Notes: generated by a model from the sequence alone, not told the origin. Shown: positions 25,016 through 34,363, counted from the first letter of the stretch. The stretch is 64,000 bases of DNA from Clostridium sp. AN503 (GCF_040719375.1 NZ_JBFDTP010000002.1:1674001-1738000); one strand, 5' to 3'. Made by a program: numbers and translations.

Positions 25016-25582
25016 CTACATGGACAGGCTTTTAAGCAGCGCCGCCCCGTATGCCACACTGCCGTCATCCTCGTAGCTGTCCGCCGGTTTTAGATTATCC
25101 AGCCTGCGGAGGAAGCTGTGCTCGTCCCGGAGGATCTTCACATTGGGGGACAGTTTGTTTGCCGTAAACAGCGCGTTCAATGCCTTTTCCGCTTTTGCCG
25201 TGTCCAGCTTCGGAGCGGTGCAGTATGCGTAGACTCCTCCCGGATGTACGGCTGCCGCATCGATCGGCATGATCTGTTCCTTTGTTGTCACGATCAGATC
25301 ATACACGATGGTACACTTCTCCTCATAGCCCCGTACTTTCTCATAAAAGCCCTTCGGCGGCGTCCTGTATTTCCAGGATGCGATCAGCGGCGACGCCATA
25401 TTGGCCATGGGCAGCACCGTCAGGATCGCCATGACCGTCAGGATATTCTTTGCTGCCTGATTGTCTGTCAGATACCGGGCCAGAAGCTGCGCCAGGATCG
25501 CCAGGATCAGCACTGCTGTGATGCTCAGACGCATTTTTCTGTTCTTGTCCCGGTATCCGTATTGTCCTTTGTTTATCTTCAT
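25016..25582 (-). CDS. Membrane protein of unknown function
   Basis: A 188-residue protein: a basic N-terminus, two hydrophobic segments (about 18-36 and 45-65) and a soluble C-terminal domain of about 115 residues. AAGGATGG precedes the ATG by 9 bases. It lies between an SDR gene and the RluA-type synthase, all in one direction. I recognise no family. Confidence 0.65.
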   Translation of the reverse strand: MKINKGQYGYRDKNRKMRLSITAVLILAILAQLLARYLTDNQAAKNILTVMAILTVLPMANMASPLIASWKYRTPPKGFYEKVRGYEEKCTIVYDLIVTTKEQIMPIDAAAVHPGGVYAYCTAPKLDTAKAEKALNALFTANKLSPNVKILRDEHSFLRRLDNLKPADSYEDDGSVAYGAALLKSLSM

Positions 25583-25603
25583 GCAATCATACCATCCTTC
25601 TTT

Positions 25604-26362
25604 CTACAGCGAGTCCATGACACGCAGCAGAAACTCATGGGGAAATACTTTGCAGAGCACAGAAAATGCCTTCATAAGCGGACCGTAAACAGAAATGCTT
25701 TTTCCCATCATACTGTCCCGCAGCGCCAGGCGCACCACTTTTTTCGGGTCGGCCATGGCAAGCCGCTTGTAAAGAGGGATCGTACCTGTCGTCTCTGCAA
25801 TATCAAAAAATTCTGTTTTCACCGGACCCGGGCATACGGCTGTCACTGTGATGTCCCTGGCGCGCAGCTCTGTGTTCAGCGCCCGGCTGTAGCTGAGCAC
25901 AAAGGATTTAGTCGCCGCATAGATGGCAAATCCCGGTTGAGGCAGGAATGACGCCGAGGATGCAAACTGGATGATCCGGCTGTGATCCGGGATATAGGGC
26001 AGGACGATATGGGTCACGGCGCAAAGAGCCTCACAGTTTAGGCGAACCATACCGGTCTCATCCCGGAGTCCCAGATTGCCCACCTTGCCGATCTTTCCAT
26101 AACCGGCGGAATTCACAAGAAGCCTTACTTCCGGTTTCTTCTCCTGCAGCGCTTCATCCAGAGATTTTAAATCCTCCTCATCACACAGATCAAGAGGGAA
26201 TATGCGCAGCGGTACCGGAAGCTGCCGCTCCAGCTCTCTCAAGCGGTCCTCCCGCCGCGCGACAGCCCAGATCTCTCCAATCCCGCTGAAACGGTCTGCG
26301 ATCTGTATGATGGCTTCTCTTCCCATGCCGGAGGAAGCTCCGGTTACAATTGCTATCTTCAT
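25604..26362 (-). CDS. Short-chain dehydrogenase/reductase
   Basis: A 252-residue classical SDR with the Rossmann motif TGASSGMG at residues 6-13, NSAGYG, the catalytic Ser in FASSASFL, YAATK (Tyr-x3-Lys) and the CPGPVKTEF block. It is probably NADP(H)-dependent, because an Arg-rich ARREDR follows the second strand. The C-terminus resembles DltE/YqjQ-like SDRs. ATG at 26362 has AGGCAGGA upstream. Substrate unknown. Confidence 0.88.
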   Translation of the reverse strand: MKIAIVTGASSGMGREAIIQIADRFSGIGEIWAVARREDRLRELERQLPVPLRIFPLDLCDEEDLKSLDEALQEKKPEVRLLVNSAGYGKIGKVGNLGLRDETGMVRLNCEALCAVTHIVLPYIPDHSRIIQFASSASFLPQPGFAIYAATKSFVLSYSRALNTELRARDITVTAVCPGPVKTEFFDIAETTGTIPLYKRLAMADPKKVVRLALRDSMMGKSISVYGPLMKAFSVLCKVFPHEFLLRVMDSL

Positions 26363-26409
26363 GTCTGATCCTGCCTTTCTGTTTATACTTCTTACAAAAA
26401 ATACTGACA

Positions 26410-28332
26410 CTATTTCTTCACTTTCCTATGAACATTGCGGATCGTTTTCTTTTTACCTGCTTTTTCTTTTCTGGCATCTGACTGCTTTTGGTTGCCAGAA
26501 GACCGCTCACCCCCGGCTTTTCCACTGCCGGAAGCGCCGCCCCGCGGGCGTATCAGGCACTTCTTGTCAAAACCGATGAGATCCGTCCTTCCCGCCTTCT
26601 CAAGGGCCTCCTTCACCAGTTCATAGTTCATTGGATTCCGATACTGGATCAGGGCGCGCTGCATGGCCTTCTCGTGAGGGTTCACCGGGACATACACCGG
26701 CTCCATGGTCCTCGGGTCCAGGCCTGTGTAATACATGCATGTGGAGATGGTGGACGGCGTCGGATAAAAGTCCTGCACCTGCTCCGGCATATAGCCCAGA
26801 TCCCGCAGATACTCCGCCAGCTCTACCGCCTCCTTTAACGAAGAACCGGGATGTGAGGACATCAGGTATGGCACCAGATACTGGTCCTTGTGAAGCCTCT
26901 CGTTCATCTCGTTGTATTCCTTCACAAACTGCCGGTACACGGAATTCCTGGGCTTGCCCATCTTAGAGAGCACCGCGTCGGCCACATGCTCCGGCGCGAC
27001 CTTCAGCTGGCCGCTCACATGATATTCGCACAGCTCCCGCAGAAACATCCGGTTCTTATCTGCCAGCAGATAATCAAACCGGATTCCGGAGCGGATAAAT
27101 ACTTTCCTCACCTTCGGTATGGCCCTCAGCTTCCGAAGCAGCGCGATGTAATCGCTGTGGTCGGCATTCAGATTCTTACATGGTTCAGGAAAAAGGCACT
27201 GTTTCCCCGGACATGCCCCCTTTGTCATCTGCTTCTCACAGGCCGGAAAACGGAAATTGGCTGTGGGGCCGCCCACATCGTGGATGTAGCCTTTAAAATC
27301 CGCATCTTCTGTCAGAAGCGTCGCCTCCTCCACCAGAGATTCATGGCTCCGCGCCTGGATGATCCGCCCCTGATGGAAGGTCAGGGCACAGAAGCTGCAG
27401 GAACCGAAGCACCCCCGGTTGCTGATCAGGCTGAACTTGATCTCCCGGACCGCGGGGACACCGCCCAGGGATTCATAGGCGGGATGATAGCTTCTCATAT
27501 AAGGCAGGCTGTAAACCTCGTCCATCTCGTCCTGGGTCAGTGGCTTTGAGGGCGGGTTCTGCACAACAAATTCTTTTCCGCCATAAGGCTCCGCCAGCCG
27601 CTTCCCGGTAAAGGGATCGGTATTTCCATACTGTCTGTAAAAACTCCTTGCATACTCCCGTTTATCCGCTTTCAGCTGTTCAAAATCCGGGAGCAGTTCA
27701 TAATCATACACCATATCCAGGCTTCTGGTCTTAAACACAGTGCCGTCAATAAATGTGATGTCTTTTACGTCGATCCCGCTGTCCAGGGCGTCGGCGATCT
27801 CCACGATGGAGTGTTCCCCCATGCCGTAGGAGATCAGATCCGCCTGGGAATCCAACAGGATGGACCGTTTCAGCTTGTTGGACCAGTAATCATAGTGGGC
27901 AAGCCGCCGGAGGCTCGCCTCGATCCCTCCGATGATAACCGGGGAATCCTTATATACGGACCGGATCAGGTTACAGTAGACGACCGTGGCATAGTCCGGG
28001 CGTTTGCCCATAATGCCGCCTGGAGTGTAGGAATCCTGCCGCCTCCGCTTCCTGGATACCGAATAGTGGTTCACCATGGAATCCATATTGCCTGCAGATA
28101 CCAAAAATCCCAGTCTGGGTCTTCCCAATATCTGCACGCTGGCTGCATCCTTCCAGTCGGGCTGGGAAATGATCCCCACTTTATAGCCGTGCGCCTCCAA
28201 AAGCCTGCTGATGATCGCCGTGCCGAAAGAAGGGTGATCCACATAGGCATCCCCTGTCACATAAACGAAATCACAATGTTCCCAGCCGCGTTTTTCCATA
28301 TCGGCGCGGCAGATTGGTAAATAATCCTGCAT
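26410..28332 (-). CDS. YgiQ-family radical SAM protein (UPF0313)
   Basis: This 640-residue radical SAM protein has an N-terminal cobalamin-binding-like domain (about 20-200). The cluster motif GCFGSCSFC lies around residue 305, and the conserved DVGGPTANF and APEHV blocks follow. The last 50 residues are Lys/Arg/Gly-rich and probably disordered. Function of the family is unknown. ATG at 28332 was preferred over the one at 28356 because GGAGG is 5 bases upstream; the earlier one overlaps the preceding gene's stop. Confidence 0.92.
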   Translation of the reverse strand: MQDYLPICRADMEKRGWEHCDFVYVTGDAYVDHPSFGTAIISRLLEAHGYKVGIISQPDWKDAASVQILGRPRLGFLVSAGNMDSMVNHYSVSRKRRRQDSYTPGGIMGKRPDYATVVYCNLIRSVYKDSPVIIGGIEASLRRLAHYDYWSNKLKRSILLDSQADLISYGMGEHSIVEIADALDSGIDVKDITFIDGTVFKTRSLDMVYDYELLPDFEQLKADKREYARSFYRQYGNTDPFTGKRLAEPYGGKEFVVQNPPSKPLTQDEMDEVYSLPYMRSYHPAYESLGGVPAVREIKFSLISNRGCFGSCSFCALTFHQGRIIQARSHESLVEEATLLTEDADFKGYIHDVGGPTANFRFPACEKQMTKGACPGKQCLFPEPCKNLNADHSDYIALLRKLRAIPKVRKVFIRSGIRFDYLLADKNRMFLRELCEYHVSGQLKVAPEHVADAVLSKMGKPRNSVYRQFVKEYNEMNERLHKDQYLVPYLMSSHPGSSLKEAVELAEYLRDLGYMPEQVQDFYPTPSTISTCMYYTGLDPRTMEPVYVPVNPHEKAMQRALIQYRNPMNYELVKEALEKAGRTDLIGFDKKCLIRPRGGASGSGKAGGERSSGNQKQSDARKEKAGKKKTIRNVHRKVKK

Positions 28333-28352
28333 TTTGTCCTCCAGAATACCTG

Positions 28353-29018
28353 TCATGCAAACAACTCATCATAATCATGGATGAAATAATCCGCCAGCCG
28401 TTTCTTTTCTTCCCGCATCTGCGCGGAGAATTCATCCTCTACAGCACACACCTTCATGCCTGCCGCGCGTCCCGCCAGGATTCCCGCGGGAACATCCTCG
28501 AACACCATGCAGCGTCCGGGCTCCACCTTCAGGGTGTCTGCCACCTTCAGATAAATGTCCGGCGCCGGTTTCCCCGCCGCCACCTCACAGGCCGTGGTGA
28601 TCACCTGGAAATATGGTTCAATTTCCAGGGAATTCAGCACAACATCTACCATGGCCCGCCCATTGCTGGTGGCTATTCCTGCCCTGATCCCATTCCCCTT
28701 CAAATAATCCAGGAACCGGCGGACGCCCTTTTTCAGTGGAACCTCCCTGCGGTATTTCTCGATACTCATATCGATCCACGCCTGTTTGATCTCGTCAAGG
28801 GAATCCGGTATCTGAAAGGTCTCCTTAAAATACACAGCCGTCTCAGAAAAGCTCATGCCCTCGATCTCTTTCTGCAGCTTAGGCGGGCAGGTATACCCAA
28901 ACCGTCCCAGATACTCAATATCGATCTGTTTCCACATCCACATGGAATCCACCAGAGTGCCGTCCAGATCAAAGATCACGGCGTCCTTATGCTGCAATAA
29001 TCGGACAATCTTGTTCAT
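28353..29018 (-). CDS. HAD-family sugar-phosphatase/phosphoglucomutase-like hydrolase
   Basis: A 221-residue class I HAD enzyme: nucleophile motif FDLDGTLVDS, TSNGRA, the Lys of AAGKPAPDIY and the acidic FEDVPAGI. The helical cap sits between residues 20 and 85. It resembles beta-phosphoglucomutase and phosphoglycolate-like phosphatases; the substrate cannot be read. ATG at 29018 has AAGGA at 5 bases and begins one base after the stop of the RsuA-type gene. Confidence 0.88.
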   Translation of the reverse strand: MNKIVRLLQHKDAVIFDLDGTLVDSMWMWKQIDIEYLGRFGYTCPPKLQKEIEGMSFSETAVYFKETFQIPDSLDEIKQAWIDMSIEKYRREVPLKKGVRRFLDYLKGNGIRAGIATSNGRAMVDVVLNSLEIEPYFQVITTACEVAAGKPAPDIYLKVADTLKVEPGRCMVFEDVPAGILAGRAAGMKVCAVEDEFSAQMREEKKRLADYFIHDYDELFA

Positions 29019-29019
29019 T

Positions 29020-29769
29020 TTATTCCTTTGCCTCCAGACTTTTTTCTCCAAGCGCTTCTAGTTCCTCATCGGTGAGATGCCGGTACTGCCCCGGCAAAAG
29101 GTTTTCATCCAGCGTCAGAGGCCCCATGGACAGGCGCTTTAGGAATACCACCTTGCAGCCCATCGCCTCAAACATCCGTTTTACCTGATGAAATTTGCCT
29201 TCACGGATGGTCAGTAGAACCTCGGAAACACCGTCAGCCGCTGCACTCCACTTTAGCAGCTCAAGCTTCGCAGGCATCACCTGCGTTCCGTCTGTCAGAG
29301 TGATGCCTGCGGCCATCTGTTCTGCACAATCCCTCGGAAGTGTACCTTCCACCCTTGCATAGTACTGTTTGTCCACATGCTTTTTGGGCGTCAGCAAACG
29401 GTGGGCCAAGTCTCCGTCGTTGGTCAAGAGCAGCAGCCCCTCTGTATCGATATCCAGCCGTCCTACCGGAAACAGGTCGCTGCGGTTGTCTCCCTCCAGA
29501 AGATCGATCACCGTTTTATGCAGATTGTCCTCCGTGGCGGAAACCACCCCCTGCGGCTTATTCAGCATAATATATTCAAAGGTCCGGTAAGACACCAAAG
29601 CTCCGTCAAAGGTCACCCAGTCTGCATCCGGATCGATCTTCCGCTCTGTTTTCTTCTCTGTCTCGCCATTTACCAGGATCCTTCCTTTTTTAGCCGCTTC
29701 TTTTATCTGGCTGCGGCTTCCCTTATTCATCTCCACTAAAAACTTATCCAGTCTGATCATCTTTGCCAT
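29020..29769 (-). CDS. RsuA-family 16S rRNA pseudouridine synthase
   Basis: The 249-residue enzyme has an N-terminal S4 domain (IRLDKFLVEMNKGSRSQIKE) and the RsuA-type catalytic Asp in GRLDIDTEGLLLLTNDG near residue 103. It probably modifies U516 of 16S rRNA. The ATG at 29769 overlaps the stop of the upstream methyltransferase (TGATG), which suggests coupled translation. A longer in-frame start has no ribosome-binding site. Other family members (RluB, RluE) are possible. Confidence 0.92.
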   Translation of the reverse strand: MAKMIRLDKFLVEMNKGSRSQIKEAAKKGRILVNGETEKKTERKIDPDADWVTFDGALVSYRTFEYIMLNKPQGVVSATEDNLHKTVIDLLEGDNRSDLFPVGRLDIDTEGLLLLTNDGDLAHRLLTPKKHVDKQYYARVEGTLPRDCAEQMAAGITLTDGTQVMPAKLELLKWSAAADGVSEVLLTIREGKFHQVKRMFEAMGCKVVFLKRLSMGPLTLDENLLPGQYRHLTDEELEALGEKSLEAKE

Positions 29770-31157
29770 CACTGCCACCGCCATCCGGGATAATATTTAT
29801 TCTTCAGACTGCCGCCGGTGCACTTCGCCCAGCCCATGGGATAACCATCTACGCAGACCAGGCACCAGCCTTTCTTTGTACTGTCCTGCTCTTCCTGCGT
29901 TAAAAAGATGGTCTCACCCTTCAGATATCGTATGGTCCGCTCATCTTCTGCGGAAAAAGAAACCGTATTCTCATATTCCCGTTGCTTAAGGACCATCGCC
30001 ATGGCCTGGGAAGGCTCGAATCTCTGTTTCTTCCACTCGCCCACCAAAAGACCAGTCCTTAAATACCGCAGGTTCCAGCTGCGGTCAAAGATCTCCGGAA
30101 GGTAATAGACCATCCCGTTTTTTATCATCATGCGGCTCCGGTCAAGGGGCTGCTTCAGCCCTTTTTCCCAGGTTAGATAATCGCTTTCCTTTTCCAGCGC
30201 GCGGATCTCAGAGTCCGCCTTTTTATGGATGGTGACAGGATCACATGATACTTCCTCCTGTTCGCCCGTCTTTTTACGGAGCAGCGCAAGAAAATGCCCC
30301 TCGCCCTGGATCTTATGAGGGAACAGACGGATGACCGGCTTTTCGTCCACGCCGGGACAGGCCCCTTCCCAGAGTTTAACGGCTACCAGCTCCATATCCG
30401 GTGCTTTTTCCAGAATCCAGTCTATGGTCTCTTCATCCTCCACCTTAGCAAAGGTACAGGTAGAATATAATAGAAGCCCGCCTGGCTTCAGCATCCTGAC
30501 TGCATGGAACAGGATCTCTCTCTGTATGGTCGCGTAATATTCCGGCCCGTGTTCCAGCCAGCTTTTGATCAGATCCGGATCCTTGCGGAACATCCCCTCC
30601 CCGGAGCAGGGCGCGTCTACTAAAATCTTGTCGAAAAACATCCCAAAGGTATCTGCAAGCTTCTCCGGCGTTTCGCTGGTCACACAGATATTGGGGATGC
30701 CAAACAGCTCCAGGTTCTTTAAAAGCGCTCTTGCGCGGGAATTGCTGATATCATTGGATACGAGCAGTCCCTCGCCGAACAGCCTTGCACCCAGTTCCGT
30801 ACTTTTGCCGCCTGGAGCCGCGCACAGATCCAGGACACGGTCCCCCGGCTCCACCGGGAGCACCGCTGCAGGAGCCATCGCGCTTGGCTCCTGGATGTAG
30901 TAAAGCCCCGCATAATAATAAGGATGCTTGGCTGCCCGCACATCCTCCGGAATATAATATCCGCCGCCGCACCAGGGGACCGGTTGCAGCTTGAAGGGGG
31001 AAATTGTGTCCTCCCATTCGCGCAGTTCCAGCTTGGACCTGTTGATCCGAAGCCCCTGGCAAGGCGCGCATTGATAGCTGGACAGCCAGGATTCATATTC
31101 CGGGCCCAGCAGTTGTTTCATGGATTGTAAAAAACGTTCCGGTAAATCTATCTGCAT
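29769..31157 (-). CDS. RsmF/RsmB-type rRNA m5C methyltransferase
   Basis: The 462-residue SAM-dependent RNA cytosine-C5 methyltransferase (NOL1/NOP2/Sun family) has DLCAAPGGKSTEL for SAM binding, VDAPCSGEGMF and YSTCTF, which carry the two catalytic cysteines. The C-terminal 150 residues are the extra RsmF-like domain with a PUA-type fold. The target is probably 16S rRNA. GAGGA lies 8 bases before the ATG. It is first in a run with the RsuA-type synthase, the HAD enzyme and YgiQ. Confidence 0.92.
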   Translation of the reverse strand: MQIDLPERFLQSMKQLLGPEYESWLSSYQCAPCQGLRINRSKLELREWEDTISPFKLQPVPWCGGGYYIPEDVRAAKHPYYYAGLYYIQEPSAMAPAAVLPVEPGDRVLDLCAAPGGKSTELGARLFGEGLLVSNDISNSRARALLKNLELFGIPNICVTSETPEKLADTFGMFFDKILVDAPCSGEGMFRKDPDLIKSWLEHGPEYYATIQREILFHAVRMLKPGGLLLYSTCTFAKVEDEETIDWILEKAPDMELVAVKLWEGACPGVDEKPVIRLFPHKIQGEGHFLALLRKKTGEQEEVSCDPVTIHKKADSEIRALEKESDYLTWEKGLKQPLDRSRMMIKNGMVYYLPEIFDRSWNLRYLRTGLLVGEWKKQRFEPSQAMAMVLKQREYENTVSFSAEDERTIRYLKGETIFLTQEEQDSTKKGWCLVCVDGYPMGWAKCTGGSLKNKYYPGWRWQ

Positions 31158-31309
31158 TCCATATTCCTCTATTCACGAATCAAGTGTTCATCAGATTCCG
31201 TTCTTTTGACTCTGGTATCAGGATATCAGTATATCACAAATTTCTTTTCAAGGGAATAATACCGCCGCCGAATTCATCATATATTGAAAAAAAGCCCGGA
31301 GTTTTCCTT

Positions 31310-32248
31310 ATGTCTGTGCTCCGACGTGTCTTCCCTATCCTGCTTCTGCTGCTTCTGCTGAAATTCCCTGTATGGTCGGTCCAGGGCGCCGCTAATGGGC
31401 TGCTTTTATGGTTCAATGTGGTTCTCCCAACCCTGTCTCCTTTTATCATCTGCACCCAGACCATTGTCGCCCTGGATGGGGTAAAGCTGATGATGATCCC
31501 GGTATATCCTGTCCTGCACCGGTTATTTGGACTTTCCGTACAGGGTTCTTATGTGATGTTCTGCGGGATGCTGTGCGGCTATCCTTTGGGCGCCCGGCTG
31601 TGCGCCGACTTTAAAGAGCGGGGGGCCATAACCAGCAGGGAAGCGGATTATCTGCTTGCTGTCTGCAATCATCCAAGTCCCATGTTCCTGCTGGGATATG
31701 TTGCCGGGCAGCTTCCATTCGCAGTCTCTCCGGTGCTTTTATTTACCTGCCTCTATCTGCCGGTCCTGCCGCTTTCCATGATAGCAAGACGGATCTACCA
31801 CCTGGAAGATCCCGAAAAAGCCGGTATTCTTTCTTGTGCGCAGATACCCGGTGCAGAACTCCAGCCGCCCAATTTGGAGGATATTATTCATTCCACCTGT
31901 GAGACCATGGTCCTGATCGGAGGTTATATCATGCTGTTTTCCATTTTGGCGGCATGGGTCCAACATATAAATTTCCTTCCGCCCATGTTACGGCTCCTGC
32001 TTATCGGCGCGGCAGAGATCACTACCGGCGTCAACCAGATCTGCGCCGGACTGCCCGCAGCATGGATTCTGCCTGCGGTGATTGCAGCTGTTGCTTTTGG
32101 CGGGCTTTCCGGTATCTTTCAGACAAAAAGTGTAACAAAAAATGCCGGACTGTCCATCCGGCATTATGTACTGTGGAAACTGCTGCATGCATGTCTCTCC
32201 TGCATGATCCTTACTGTTCTTCAGTGTATTCTTCTTCCCCTGAGGTGA
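31310..32248 (+). CDS. YlbJ-like sporulation membrane protein (nucleoside-recognition domain)
   Basis: A 312-residue protein with about eight membrane segments. The pattern GLLLWFNVVLPTLSPFIICT followed by GYPLGARLCADF fits the nucleoside-recognition (GATE) superfamily, including the YlbJ sporulation protein. Its neighbours coaD and rsmD are also the neighbours of ylbJ in Bacillus. ATG at 31310 was chosen because GGAG lies 8 bases upstream; the reading frame is open for 42 more codons upstream without a site. It is shorter than Bacillus YlbJ (about 400). The last 38 bases overlap the convergent coiled-coil gene. Confidence 0.75.
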   Translation: MSVLRRVFPILLLLLLLKFPVWSVQGAANGLLLWFNVVLPTLSPFIICTQTIVALDGVKLMMIPVYPVLHRLFGLSVQGSYVMFCGMLCGYPLGARLCADFKERGAITSREADYLLAVCNHPSPMFLLGYVAGQLPFAVSPVLLFTCLYLPVLPLSMIARRIYHLEDPEKAGILSCAQIPGAELQPPNLEDIIHSTCETMVLIGGYIMLFSILAAWVQHINFLPPMLRLLLIGAAEITTGVNQICAGLPAAWILPAVIAAVAFGGLSGIFQTKSVTKNAGLSIRHYVLWKLLHACLSCMILTVLQCILLPLR

Positions 32249-32783
32249 CGCTCGCTGCCAGTTCATTGCGGTTGGAAGTCACGATATCGTAGCTGGACTG
32301 CATGGAGGAGATAAATGCATCAAAACGTCCCTGCGCACCCTCCATGGAGTGGTTGATGATCGTCTGAAGGCTTCTCAGCATATCGTCGGTATAATTGATG
32401 GAACCCTGACGGATGCTGTCCGCATCAGCGACTGCGCTGTCAATGATTGCCTGTGCCTGTTGCTGTGCTTCCTCCACGATCTCATTGGCGCTGGCATAAG
32501 CCTTCTGCATGATCTCGTGCTCGTTTACCAGCTCATTGGTCTGAGCAGTGGCATCGGCAAGGATTGCGTCCGCCTGGATACGCGCCTCATTTAAAATAGC
32601 GTCCTGATTGCTGATGATCTTCTGATATTTTTTGATCTCGTCCGGAATGCGCAGACGAAGCTCTACTAAAAGCTCTTCCAGCTCTTCTTTGTTCACCAGG
32701 ATCTTGGTGGTGGACAGGGGCTGGAACTTGCAGCTGTCAATGTACTCCTCAATTTCGCCGATTAACTGTTCGATTCTACTCAT
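32211..32783 (-). CDS. Coiled-coil protein (DivIVA/AtpF-like), unknown function
   Basis: The 190-residue protein is nearly all helix. Residues about 55-130 form an Ala/Gln/Glu-rich coiled coil (EARIQADAILADATAQ), similar in look to DivIVA or ATP-synthase b-type stalks, and there is no membrane segment. The acidic C-terminus ends SGEEEYTEEQ. Automatic annotation often calls such proteins 'ATPase', but there is no Walker motif. AAGGAGAG lies 5 bases before the ATG. It follows coaD by 49 bases. Its position beside coaD and a ylbJ-like gene suggests a role in division or envelope shape, but this is inference. Confidence 0.72.
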   Translation of the reverse strand: MSRIEQLIGEIEEYIDSCKFQPLSTTKILVNKEELEELLVELRLRIPDEIKKYQKIISNQDAILNEARIQADAILADATAQTNELVNEHEIMQKAYASANEIVEEAQQQAQAIIDSAVADADSIRQGSINYTDDMLRSLQTIINHSMEGAQGRFDAFISSMQSSYDIVTSNRNELAASVTSGEEEYTEEQ

Positions 32784-32832
32784 GCTATCTCTCCTTACCT
32801 CTATGATTGACTGGCAACAGCCATTTGTTCAC

Positions 32833-33315
32833 TCAGTTCATGTTCAGTTTCTGTCTTATCTTTTCTGCTATCTCCGGGTGCAAAAACTCACTGATATCCC
32901 CGTTATATCCGGCGATCTCCTTTACGATACTGGAACTTAAATAGGAATACTTTAAGTTGGTCGTCAAAAACACGGTATCGATATCCGGCGCGATGACCCG
33001 GTTGGTCTGCGCCATCTGAAGCTCATATTCAAAATCAGTGATAGCCCGGAGGCCTCTCACGATCACATCTGCATGGCATGCATGGACAAAATCCACCAGC
33101 AGTCCGTCGAAAGAACGGATCTCCACGTTATCAAGATGTGATGTTACACTCTTTAACATATTAACACGTTCCTCAACAGAAAACAACGGAGTTTTTGAAT
33201 TATTCTGTAAAACACCGATAATTACATGCCCCATCATATGCGCGGTACGCTCAATAATATCCATATGCCCTAAAGTCACCGGATCGAAACTGCCTGGGTA
33301 TACTGCTACTGTCAT
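32833..33315 (-). CDS. coaD: Phosphopantetheine adenylyltransferase
   Basis: The 160-residue enzyme transfers AMP to 4'-phosphopantetheine, the fourth step of CoA synthesis. The nucleotidyltransferase motif is GSFDPVTLGHMDII (T/HxGH), and the C-terminal YLSSSIVKEIA is conserved. Length is normal. ATG at 33315 is preceded by GAGGAG; it begins one base after the rsmD stop, as in many Firmicutes. Confidence 0.97.
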   Translation of the reverse strand: MTVAVYPGSFDPVTLGHMDIIERTAHMMGHVIIGVLQNNSKTPLFSVEERVNMLKSVTSHLDNVEIRSFDGLLVDFVHACHADVIVRGLRAITDFEYELQMAQTNRVIAPDIDTVFLTTNLKYSYLSSSIVKEIAGYNGDISEFLHPEIAEKIRQKLNMN

Positions 33316-33316
33316 C

Positions 33317-33871
33317 TTATTCTCCTCGGTAGACAAATACATGTCTGTTCGTCTTGTATTTTTTATTCTTTTCCATGATAAATCCGATGGATTCCAAATA
33401 GTCAAAGGATGTCTCTAAAGAAGCCTCCACAATGATGGTGCTCTCCTTATCGATCAGAGAAGAATCCTTAAGAGAAGAAAGCATCTGCTTTTCCAGCTCA
33501 TGGTTATATGGCGGGTCCATAAAAATAAGATCAAACCGGTACTTTCCCTCCAGCCTGCGCAGGGCGGAAAGCGCATCACAGTGCATGATGACCGCCCGGT
33601 CTTCCAGCCGGGTTGCTTTTAAGTTCTCCCGGATGATGGCTACGGCCTTCTCATCCTGCTCCACAAATACGGCCTGCTTCGCCCCGCGGCTAAGCGCTTC
33701 GATGCCAATGGCTCCGCTGCCTGCAAAAAGATCCAGGAATATACAGTCCGCAAGCTCATACTGAAGCATATTGAACAGGGTTTCCTTGATCCTGTCCTGG
33801 GTTGGGCGGGTATCCATGCCCTCGGGCGTCTTTAAAGGCACCCGTCTGGCGCTTCCGGCTATTACACGCAT
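33317..33871 (-). CDS. rsmD: 16S rRNA (guanine-966 N2) methyltransferase RsmD
   Basis: The 185-residue enzyme begins MRVIAGSARRVPL, the family start. It contains the SAM-binding DLFAGSGAIGIEAL and the catalytic motif FMDPPYNH (D-P-P-Y). ATG at 33871 has GAGGAG 8 bases upstream; a longer frame to 33931 has no site. Operon rsmD-coaD-coiled coil. Confidence 0.95.
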   Translation of the reverse strand: MRVIAGSARRVPLKTPEGMDTRPTQDRIKETLFNMLQYELADCIFLDLFAGSGAIGIEALSRGAKQAVFVEQDEKAVAIIRENLKATRLEDRAVIMHCDALSALRRLEGKYRFDLIFMDPPYNHELEKQMLSSLKDSSLIDKESTIIVEASLETSFDYLESIGFIMEKNKKYKTNRHVFVYRGE

Positions 33872-34004
33872 AAAAAATCTCCTCATTGATTTATCTTGTA
33901 TCATTATATATTTTATTTTTCTGTAGCACAAGCAGTTTGTGAAGTAATTTCAGTACATTTTTGCGTACAACAAGTCCAGACCGGTATCCATATTCTACTG
34001 CACA

Positions 34005-34044
34005 TGAAAAAATCCCGGTCAGCCTAAGCTGCCGGGATTTTCTC
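34005..34044 (-). terminator. Intrinsic terminator of the SASP gene
   Basis: On the minus strand AAATCCCGGCAGC pairs with GCTGACCGGGATTT across TTAG (one bulge) and is followed by TTTC. It lies 15 bases past the SASP stop. Confidence 0.85.
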
Positions 34045-34058
34045 TGTCTGGCCTTTAT

Positions 34059-34265
34059 TTATTTGCCGGCCATCTGTCTTTCCTGAGCCTCAATCATTTT
34101 CTTAACCATATAACCGCCGACAGAACCATTCTGTGCGGAAGTCAGGTTTCCGTTGTAACCGTTAGATAACGGTACTCCGATTTCGTTTGCTACTTCCATT
34201 TTGAAACGATCCAGTGCCTCTTTTGCTTCAGGAACCTCTGCTCTGTTAGAAGATCTGCTTGCCAT
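34059..34265 (-). CDS. Small acid-soluble spore protein, alpha/beta type
   Basis: The 68-residue protein coats and protects spore DNA. It has the family pattern: KEALDRFKMEVANEIGVPL (GPR protease site around NEIG), then NGNLTSAQNGSVGGYMVKKMIEA, the DNA-binding core. ATG at 34265 has AAGGAGG 8 bases upstream. A sigma-G-like -10 box CATACTA lies about 92 bases before the ATG. Its leader also holds a small hairpin, GCCTGCC with GGCAGGC (34291-34308). Confidence 0.95.
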   Translation of the reverse strand: MASRSSNRAEVPEAKEALDRFKMEVANEIGVPLSNGYNGNLTSAQNGSVGGYMVKKMIEAQERQMAGK

Positions 34266-34356
34266 ATGATTGGCCTCCTTTTTTAGTCCGCCTGCCCTGA
34301 GGCAGGCTTTATGATTTCTTCCTACCTCACGACCGGTTTGTTTTGTGTTACGATGA

Positions 34357-34363
34357 TAGTATG
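34357..34363 (-). promoter_or_regulatory. Probable sigma-F/G -10 box for the SASP gene
   Basis: The minus-strand heptamer CATACTA matches the forespore sigma -10 consensus. About 16 bases upstream GTGTAT is a poor -35 element. The placement before a SASP gene makes a forespore promoter likely. Confidence 0.5.

Noticed and set aside
25118..25951. 277-codon plus-strand frame
   Set aside because: It is antisense to two minus-strand genes and is rich in His, Arg and Cys, as expected of a shadow frame.
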